From: Nitrospirota bacterium
GTDB taxonomy: Bacteria > Nitrospirota > Nitrospiria > Nitrospirales > Nitrospiraceae
Direction of reading: 5' to 3'
DNA length: 64,000 bases
Assembly (NCBI GenBank): GCA_030682135.1
Contig: JAUXQT010000100.1
Location: 62,001 to 126,000, forward strand
The position numbers and the translations under genes were made by a program. This document shows, piece after piece, positions 58,164 through 64,000 of this stretch. The notes under the pieces were generated by a model. It was not told where the DNA came from and did not search any database. It was given only the letters and a program-made list of their open reading frames with translations. The stretch's first letter is position 1. Each line of letters opens with the position of its first letter.

Positions 58164-61100
58164 ATGTCGCACGTCGGCGTGAATATCGGCGCACTCACGG
58201 TGAAGGTCGCAGCCCTTCGTGGCGACGCCAGGACCGCCACGGTGCTGGCCCATCAAGGCCGCCCGCTCGAGATACTGGCCGAGGTGCTCGCCCGTCCTGA
58301 GTTTGCCGATGCGGAGTACTTCGGTGTGTCCGGCCAGCTTGGGCATATTTCAGAAGTGGCTGCGGTTCAGCGGGCGCTCCGCGAGGTGGAGGGTACATTC
58401 GATGCGGTCGCGTCGCTCGGAGGCGAGTCCTTCCTCGTCTATCTCCTCATGGACGGGAGAATTACTAATGTGGTGTCCCACAATAAATGCGCGGCAGGGA
58501 GCGGCGAGTTTTTCGTGCAGCAGATCGGCCGGATGGGACTAGGTATGGAGGAAGCGATCCAGCGCTCCTTCAGCGGCAAGGTCGTGCCGCTGGCCTCACG
58601 CTGCTCGGTGCACTGCAAATCGGATATCACCCACAAGCTGAACCGCAACGAGGCTACGCCCGAAGATATTCTCCACACGCTACACGACAGCATGTCCAAC
58701 AAAGTGATTGCCTTGCTGGAGAAAGGCCCACGCGAGCTGAAGCGGGTCCTCTTGATCGGCGGTGTCACGCGCAATGAGGCCATGCTGGCATCGTTGCGGG
58801 CCAAACTGCCGTCCACGGAGTTTGTGGTGCTGCCGGAAAGTGCCTGGTTCGAAGCCTGGGGCACCGCCCTGCTCGTCCGTGACTCACCCAGCGAGATGTC
58901 TCCGAAGATTGCCGCGCAGCCTGGTCTCGGCCGTCTCCCGCCGCTGCATCTCTATGGCGAACAGGTGCAAGTGATCGCCACCCCGCCCCGCCAAGCCCCT
59001 CCCGACGGGCCGCTGGTCCTGGGAGTCGACGCAGGCTCGACGACCACCAAAGCCATCTTGCTCGACCCCTCGACCCATGCCGTGGTGGCCTCCTATTACG
59101 GACGCACGAAGGGAAATCCCGTGGCGGCCACCCGCGAATGTCTCCAGGCGCTCATCGAACAGGTGGGCAATCGCCAGATCGGATTGATCGGCACGACAGG
59201 CTCGGCCAGAGAACTGGCCGGCGCCTACCTCGGCACAGAATACGTCTACAACGAGATTTCGGCCCATGCAGCCGGCGCCACACACTTCGATCCTGACGTG
59301 GATACGATCTTCGAAATCGGCGGGCAGGACTCCAAGTACATCTATCTGCGCAACGGCGTGCCCATCGACTACGCCATGAATAACGCCTGCTCGGCAGGCA
59401 CAGGCTCCTTCCTGGAAGAAAGCGCCCACAGCGATCTCGGCATCAGCGTCTCGGACATCGCCGACCTGGCACTGGCCGCTCCCTCCCCGGTGCACTTCAA
59501 AGCGACCTGCGCGGCCTTCATCAATTCCGACATTCGCCTCGCCCAGCAACAGGGCCATCCCCGCGACAACATCATCGCCGGACTGGTGTATGCCATTGCC
59601 GACAATTATCTGAATCGAGTCAAGGGACCGCGTTACGTGGGAAAGAAAATCTTTCTGCAAGGCGGCGTCGCGCTGAACCGCGCGGTCGGGTACGCCTTCG
59701 CCCATAGCGTCGGCCGCCAAGTCGTGATCCCGCCCAGCCCGGAATTGCTCGGCGCGCTCGGAGTCGGACTCCTCGCCTTGAAACGAGCCGGTGATATGCC
59801 GGGCCAGACCGTCGATCTGCTGACTCTCGGCGCACCGGAGATGAAACTCGTCGGACGATTCACGTGCGGCGCCTGCAAGATGTACTGCAGCATCGACCGG
59901 TTCGAAGTTGCAGGACGCCGGTTTCCCTTCGGGGGCCGCTGCAGTCTCTATGAAAATGTGTGGAAACGAAAGGCCAGGACCGCCGCGGCTCAAGATCTGG
60001 TCGAGAAACGAGCCGAGGTGCTCTTTCAGGTCACCCCCGCTTCGCCCGCCGCCACCCCGAAGCACGAGCGGGTGGAACGTACCTCCTGGGGCGTGGGGCC
60101 GGCCTATGAAAGCGCGAAGGCCTTTGTGCGTGAGTCCCTGGGCCATTCCAACGGCAACGCGGTGGCGAGCGGCACTCGCATTGGCATTCCCAGAGCCCTG
60201 ACGACTCACTCGCTGTTTCCGCTCTACTCCACGTTCTTTTCTCGTCTGGGCATGGAGGTCGTGCTGTCCGACGTGGACCCGCGGGGGGACCTCAGTTCGC
60301 AATCTGGATTTTGCTTCCCCGCACAGATTGCGCACGGCGCCGTCTTGGACCTGGTCAAGAAAGATGTGGGCCTGATCTTCATCCCACATGTCGTGCGCAT
60401 GCCTCACCCGAACCAGTGCAAAGACTCGTACCTCTGTCCAATCACCCAGGCCGGACCCTATTTCCTGGCCAAGGCCTTTCCCGATCGCCGCTTACTCTCG
60501 CCCGTCTTGGAGTTCATCAACGGTTACAAGACCTGCACGGCCATGGCCGACATGGCTGTGGCAGAACTGGGAATCGAACGTGAGTTGGCTACCAACGCCT
60601 GGTCAGTAGCGGTGCAGGCCCAGACAGATGCAGAGAGCAGGCTCCGCGATCTCGGGAAACAGGCGCTCAATGACGCGATCGCGGCGGGCAAGCCAGCCAT
60701 CCTGCTCGCAGGCCACAGCTACAACGCCTTCACCCCGGAGGCGTCGCAATCCGTCGGGAAGAAACTCTCCAGCATGGGAATCTCCGTCATCCCTGCCGAC
60801 TGCCTGATGTCATCGGGAGAGGGACCCACCTCCTGGCACTTTGCGAACATGATCTTGAATGCCGTCGGCATCGCGAAGCAGCATCCCAACTTATTTCTCT
60901 TGAGCGTCAGCAATTTCAGCTGTACCATCGACGCGTTCACCCACTCCATGCTCGCGTCTGAATTGGGATCGAAGCCCTACCTGGTCCTCGAAATCGACGC
61001 GCACACTGCGGATGCCGGAGTTCAAACCAGGCTGGAGGCCTTCCTGGACATCATCCACAACTACCGGGACGTGCAATCTGTCGGCGCCAGCCCTTTCGTT

Positions 61101-62417
61101 CCCTGCCGGCTTGTTTCCGGCGGCCGCGTCATCCGATCGAACGGCGAGTCCGTGCCGCTCACGGACCCCCGGGTAAAGATCTACTATCCGAACTTCTCCC
61201 CCTACCACACCAGATCGCTGGCACTGGCGACCGGCTGGCTCGGACTCCACCCTGGCCAGGTCATTCCACTGGACCGAGCCCAACTCGATAAGGGGCTGCA
61301 GCACACCTCCGGCCGTGAATGCCTGCCCTTGCCGATCTGCATCGGCCAACTACTCCAGATCCATGAGCAACGCCAGCCCGGAGAAATCTCGGGATTCCAC
61401 ATGGTACAGGGTGGCGCCCCCTGCGTCACCGACGCCTACATGGGATACTTTGAGCGATTTATCGCCGAACAACGGCTGACCGACCTCTTCCTCTTCAGTC
61501 CCCAGCCGGAGAACGACTACCTCGGCTTCGGTAAAATCGTCCTGGCGCAGCATCTGTCGCTGGCTGTCATCCTCGCAGACATTTTAGTCGAGATCGAGCA
61601 TGTGCTCCGGGTCGTGGGACAGCAAGGCTCCCTCGATCGGCTGAGGGAGGAATGGGAGCGCTTTACCCAGGGAGCTCGCTCACTCGACGAATTCCATGCC
61701 ACGTTACCCTCGTTCGTCGAGCGCCTGGCGCAGCTACCGCGCAACAAAGATCCGCACACCTGCCCGCGCGTGGTCGTGGCCGGCGACTTCTTTACCCGCT
61801 TCAGTTCGTTTTTCATGGATGGAGTGCGCGACCTCTATGCCGAGCGGGGGATCATCCTCAAACCGGTCGATCTGAGCGAACTGTTTCTCTATATCGCCTA
61901 TCATCCCATGGCGGAAACGGCCGGCACCTGGGGCATGAAGCCGGGCGGCATGGCCCTGGCCAAAGCCTGCACGAGGATGTTTGAGCCGGAAGGGAAAGAA
62001 TATATTCAGCAGTGGATGGCCTACCAGACCTTGCAGCGCGAGGAGGAACATTACCGAACGCTCTTCCGCGAGACCGGTCTGCTGGTAGCCGCTCCCAACG
62101 CGGTCGCCTCCATTTTCGAGAGAGGCGCCGAGCATGTCTCGCCCGCCATTTATGGCGAACTCCTCCCGACTGTGGGCAAGGGACTCGAAGCGGCCCATGA
62201 GGGGTACGACGGCATGCTCGTGATCGGGCCGTTCAACTGCCTCCCCTATCGGATTTCAGAGGCCATTCTCAAGCCGCTCAGCATCGAGCAAGGCATGCCC
62301 ATCCTCACGTACGAGAGCGACGGTTATGCCGTCTCTCCGTCCGTCCTCAGACAGGTGGACGTCCATATCCAACAGGTACTCGACCATGCAGCCAGAAACC
62401 ATGTGACACCAGCATGA
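58164..62417 (+). CDS. Giant fusion: two activase domains plus 2-hydroxyacyl-CoA dehydratase-like domains
   Basis: 1417 aa. Residues 1-245 are a first BadF/HgdC-type ASKHA domain with cysteines in NKCAAGSGEF and SRCSVHCKSD. Residues ~285-545 are a second (GVDAGSTTTKAILLD, FEIGGQDSKY), with the cluster-bridging Cys of NNACSAGTGSF (about 408) and FKATCAAFINSD (about 449). Residues ~570-610 are a Cys-rich linker (CGACKMYC). From ~670 on are DUF2229 and HgdB-like modules (PRALTTHSLFPLYSTFFSRL, GPFNCLPYRISEAI). Family logic: ATP-driven low-potential electron injection into a dehydratase or reductase. Substrate unknown. GAAGGAGG precedes the ATG. Confidence 0.9.
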   Translation: MSHVGVNIGALTVKVAALRGDARTATVLAHQGRPLEILAEVLARPEFADAEYFGVSGQLGHISEVAAVQRALREVEGTFDAVASLGGESFLVYLLMDGRITNVVSHNKCAAGSGEFFVQQIGRMGLGMEEAIQRSFSGKVVPLASRCSVHCKSDITHKLNRNEATPEDILHTLHDSMSNKVIALLEKGPRELKRVLLIGGVTRNEAMLASLRAKLPSTEFVVLPESAWFEAWGTALLVRDSPSEMSPKIAAQPGLGRLPPLHLYGEQVQVIATPPRQAPPDGPLVLGVDAGSTTTKAILLDPSTHAVVASYYGRTKGNPVAATRECLQALIEQVGNRQIGLIGTTGSARELAGAYLGTEYVYNEISAHAAGATHFDPDVDTIFEIGGQDSKYIYLRNGVPIDYAMNNACSAGTGSFLEESAHSDLGISVSDIADLALAAPSPVHFKATCAAFINSDIRLAQQQGHPRDNIIAGLVYAIADNYLNRVKGPRYVGKKIFLQGGVALNRAVGYAFAHSVGRQVVIPPSPELLGALGVGLLALKRAGDMPGQTVDLLTLGAPEMKLVGRFTCGACKMYCSIDRFEVAGRRFPFGGRCSLYENVWKRKARTAAAQDLVEKRAEVLFQVTPASPAATPKHERVERTSWGVGPAYESAKAFVRESLGHSNGNAVASGTRIGIPRALTTHSLFPLYSTFFSRLGMEVVLSDVDPRGDLSSQSGFCFPAQIAHGAVLDLVKKDVGLIFIPHVVRMPHPNQCKDSYLCPITQAGPYFLAKAFPDRRLLSPVLEFINGYKTCTAMADMAVAELGIERELATNAWSVAVQAQTDAESRLRDLGKQALNDAIAAGKPAILLAGHSYNAFTPEASQSVGKKLSSMGISVIPADCLMSSGEGPTSWHFANMILNAVGIAKQHPNLFLLSVSNFSCTIDAFTHSMLASELGSKPYLVLEIDAHTADAGVQTRLEAFLDIIHNYRDVQSVGASPFVPCRLVSGGRVIRSNGESVPLTDPRVKIYYPNFSPYHTRSLALATGWLGLHPGQVIPLDRAQLDKGLQHTSGRECLPLPICIGQLLQIHEQRQPGEISGFHMVQGGAPCVTDAYMGYFERFIAEQRLTDLFLFSPQPENDYLGFGKIVLAQHLSLAVILADILVEIEHVLRVVGQQGSLDRLREEWERFTQGARSLDEFHATLPSFVERLAQLPRNKDPHTCPRVVVAGDFFTRFSSFFMDGVRDLYAERGIILKPVDLSELFLYIAYHPMAETAGTWGMKPGGMALAKACTRMFEPEGKEYIQQWMAYQTLQREEEHYRTLFRETGLLVAAPNAVASIFERGAEHVSPAIYGELLPTVGKGLEAAHEGYDGMLVIGPFNCLPYRISEAILKPLSIEQGMPILTYESDGYAVSPSVLRQVDVHIQQVLDHAARNHVTPA

Positions 62418-62455
62418 TACGCAACTGACTCAATTTCACCGGAGAGATTTTCCCG

Positions 62456-62809
62456 ATGATTACCTCAATCGCCTTCACCGCCTACCCGGTCTCGAACATG
62501 GAGCGGGCCAGAGCCTTCTATGAGCACGTGCTCGGATTGCATGTGAGTTACAACTACCAGGACGTATGGGTGGAGTATGATCTGAGTGGATCGACCTTCG
62601 CCATCACGACCACGGAGATGGGCCATACCCCTGGGGCCAAAGGCGCAGTCGTGGCATTTGAGGTATCGGATCTCGACACCTTCCTGCTGAAGATGAAGGA
62701 GCGGGCTGTGTCGTTCGTCGTGGAAGCGTTCACCACGCCGGTCTGCCGCATGGCGGTGATCGAGGACCAGGACGGGAATCACATCACGATCCACAAGCGG
62801 CATGCATGA
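62456..62809 (+). CDS. VOC-family (glyoxalase/dioxygenase-fold) protein
   Basis: 117 aa, one vicinal-oxygen-chelate module pair: ITSIAFTAYPVSNMERARAF YEHVLGL-type start, WVEYDLSGSTFAITT and AVIEDQDGNHITIHKRH end. A metal-binding His/Glu pattern is only partly evident. ACCGGAGAG precedes the ATG. It follows the giant activase gene by 38 bp, so it is probably in the same transcript. A truncated copy lies at 57737. Confidence 0.88.
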   Translation: MITSIAFTAYPVSNMERARAFYEHVLGLHVSYNYQDVWVEYDLSGSTFAITTTEMGHTPGAKGAVVAFEVSDLDTFLLKMKERAVSFVVEAFTTPVCRMAVIEDQDGNHITIHKRHA

Positions 62810-62821
62810 GCAGGCGGCTGT

Positions 62822-63811
62822 CTATTTCACATTGATCGTCCCTACCCCGTCTCGAAAGCCCACCGCTGTCCCAAACGTAGCGCACTTGGCCTGCATGGTC
62901 CTGTTCAGGAATTCCACCTCTCGGTCCTTCGCCAGCCGGACATACAGGTCTTCGATGCAGACGGGATGGAGAACAATACGTGCGATGCGGCCCCGTTCGA
63001 GTTCCAGGACAAACAGGAACGAGAGATCGTTACGCTCATCCCTGTCGACCGCATAGTCGTCGATGAAGTCGCCGGTCGAGTAGAGGATGGCCTTGCCCTT
63101 GTAGAGCTCGATGCCTTGCGGAGTGTGGTTGGAATGGCCCCAATAGAGATCGGCTCCGAGATCGACGATCCGATGAGCGAACATCCGCATGGCAGCAGAG
63201 GGCGGACCCCAGTTGGGTCCCACGTGCGCGCTGACCACCACGAGATCGGCCAGGCTGCGGATCTGCTTCAAGACCTGCACAAGCCGGGACCGATAGGGTT
63301 CGACCAAGCCCTTTGCATCGTAGGCAATGTAATGCGTGCCAGGTTTCTTCTCCCCCGCCTCCCATTCCGTCTCGTTGTCCGTGAGGGAGACAACCGCGAG
63401 CCGGCCCTGAGGCAAGTCCACGATAGCAGGGGTGAGGGCCTCGGCGAGCGAGGCGCCGGCCCCTGTCCGCTTGATGCCGGCTCGGTCGAGCAGTGCGAGG
63501 CATTCGAGCAGCGCATCCGTTCCATAGTCCAGCACGTGATTGTTGGCCAAGGTCACGCAGTCGATTTTGGCAGCGCGAAGAAAACCGATCGCCCGTGGAT
63601 GGGCGCGAAAGTGAAAGGCTTTGGAGTCTGGCTGCCACTCACGGCCACGGCCGCTGATCACACATTCCAGATTGATCAACCGTCGATCCGCCTTGAGCAG
63701 CAGCGGCAACACATCGCTCCAGATCTTGTCCGGTCCGATCGACTGATTCTGGATCACATACTGATCCACCAGCCGGCCCAGCATGACATCCCCGGTCAGT
63801 GCGATCTGCAT
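62822..63811 (-). CDS. CapA/PgsA-family metallophosphatase-like protein
   Basis: 329 aa. Motifs are MQIALTGDVMLGRLVDQYV (G-D-x-M), INLECVIS (N-x-E), VTLANNHVLDYG (N-N-H), VVSAHVGPNWG and WGHSNHTPQGIELY. This is the CapA family linked to poly-gamma-glutamate capsule synthesis but common in other contexts. No signal peptide or membrane anchor is visible and no pgs genes are adjacent, so a role in capsule is unproven. It is convergent with the VOC gene. Confidence 0.88.
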   Translation of the reverse strand: MQIALTGDVMLGRLVDQYVIQNQSIGPDKIWSDVLPLLLKADRRLINLECVISGRGREWQPDSKAFHFRAHPRAIGFLRAAKIDCVTLANNHVLDYGTDALLECLALLDRAGIKRTGAGASLAEALTPAIVDLPQGRLAVVSLTDNETEWEAGEKKPGTHYIAYDAKGLVEPYRSRLVQVLKQIRSLADLVVVSAHVGPNWGPPSAAMRMFAHRIVDLGADLYWGHSNHTPQGIELYKGKAILYSTGDFIDDYAVDRDERNDLSFLFVLELERGRIARIVLHPVCIEDLYVRLAKDREVEFLNRTMQAKCATFGTAVGFRDGVGTINVK

Positions 63812-63819
63812 GGCAGGCC

Positions 63820-63944
63820 CATCCCCTCCGTCGTTCGTCTTTCGTATCTCGTCGTTCGCAAGCGGAGGCCTTCCTAGCCTGCGAGAGACGTTTCACGAGG
63901 AACGCTTCACAGTTCTTGCGCTGGCGGACTTTTTCAGCATCCTG
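63820..63944. repeat. Palindrome with cgtatctcgtcgttcg interior
   Basis: The left part has ctccgtcgttcgtctttcg and tatctcgtcgttcgcaagc. The right part has gagagacgtttcacgagg and ends ctggcggactttttcagca tcctg, the family-1 right arm. The left family-1 arm is not visible, so this is a partial chimera like those at 18060 and 26527. Confidence 0.6.
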
Positions 63945-64000
63945 TTAACGCCCGAACCGTCCCATGAGCTGCGCCTCGGCCAAGACGTGTCCCTTGCACG
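63945..64000 (-). CDS. C-terminus of a gene running off the window
   Basis: The minus-strand frame ends CKGHVLAEAQLMGRFGR with TAA directly after the palindrome. Eighteen codons are visible. The VLAEAQLMG pattern resembles C-terminal strands of hotdog-fold or similar enzymes, but this is too short for a family call. Confidence 0.35.
   Translation of the reverse strand, partial: CKGHVLAEAQLMGRFGR

Noticed and set aside
58884..60407. A 507-codon open frame on the minus strand across the activase gene
   Set aside because: It is antisense to a clearly conserved coding frame; long antisense frames arise easily in G+C-rich DNA. It has no recognisable domain or ribosome-binding site.

Overview
The window looks like chromosome of a Nitrospira-type bacterium (phylum Nitrospirota). 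This is an inference from the overall style: high G+C coding DNA, many universal stress proteins, two DUF2934 proteins, small c-type cytochromes, CusA/CusB-type efflux, and dense palindromic intergenic repeats. No rRNA gene or complete tRNA gene was seen, so the assignment is moderate.

Layout. 1-6.0 kb: stress cluster with three UspA genes, a cupredoxin, an alpha/beta hydrolase and a DUF2934 protein. 6.0-9.0 kb: accessory patch with an AT-rich EVE/PUA-like-HNH nuclease gene, a truncated duplicate of an APS-kinase gene, a HigB/HigA-like toxin-antitoxin pair bracketed by two copies of an 80-bp palindromic repeat, and the intact APS-kinase gene. 9.1-18.7 kb: housekeeping and envelope genes (APH-like kinase, HPF-cold-shock fusion, Lon-like protease, FmdB zinc ribbon, cytochrome c, pentapeptide-repeat protein, L,D-transpeptidase, two CBS proteins). 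19.2-26.5 kb: tightly packed operon of tandem Usp, Na+/K+-ATPase-like P-type ATPase, MacA-like adaptor, MacB-like permease and an HhH protein. 26.8-33.6 kb: M28 peptidase, macro domain, ferritin-like, PII-like, cytochrome c, lipoprotein and aldehyde dehydrogenase. 33.6-38.4 kb: an AT-richer insert carrying one 1371-residue protein (XRE HTH, then a putative Mrr-like nuclease region, then a long helical region) behind a two-site palindromic operator, with a 22-nt tRNA-Leu 3'-end fragment 160 bp downstream. This is the best candidate for an undescribed defence-type gene. 38.9-46 kb: TPR protein, Ap4A phosphorylase-like enzyme, GNAT-GNAT-cNMP protein and M20 amidohydrolase. 46.2-50.5 kb: CusA/CusB. 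50.7-57.5 kb: paired DUF2238 proteins, quinone reductase, minimal SufC-SufB, AmrS-type radical SAM enzyme, Mut7-C protein and DUF1614 protein. 57.7-63.8 kb: DUF2934 protein, a giant activase/2-hydroxyacyl-CoA dehydratase-like protein, a VOC protein (with a truncated copy 4.7 kb upstream) and a CapA-family protein.

Intergenic space is unusually structured. Three kinds of palindromic repeat recur: (1) a ~125-bp element with paired ends (AGGATGCT/AGCATCCT) and a central stem (GTACCC/GGGTAC), where both stems show compensatory changes between copies; (2) long hairpins with a conserved bulged core and arms that differ between copies but stay complementary, sometimes nested; (3) hairpins built from quasi-tandem short words. 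Most gene borders carry one of these.

How genes work together: Usp, P-type ATPase, MacA and permease overlap or nearly abut and probably form one stress/ion-homeostasis operon. CusB-CusA, SufC-SufB, Mut7-C-DUF1614 and HigB-HigA also overlap and are likely co-translated. Starts were chosen from visible Shine-Dalgarno sequences and domain starts. All function calls rest on reading the protein sequence, without database searches.
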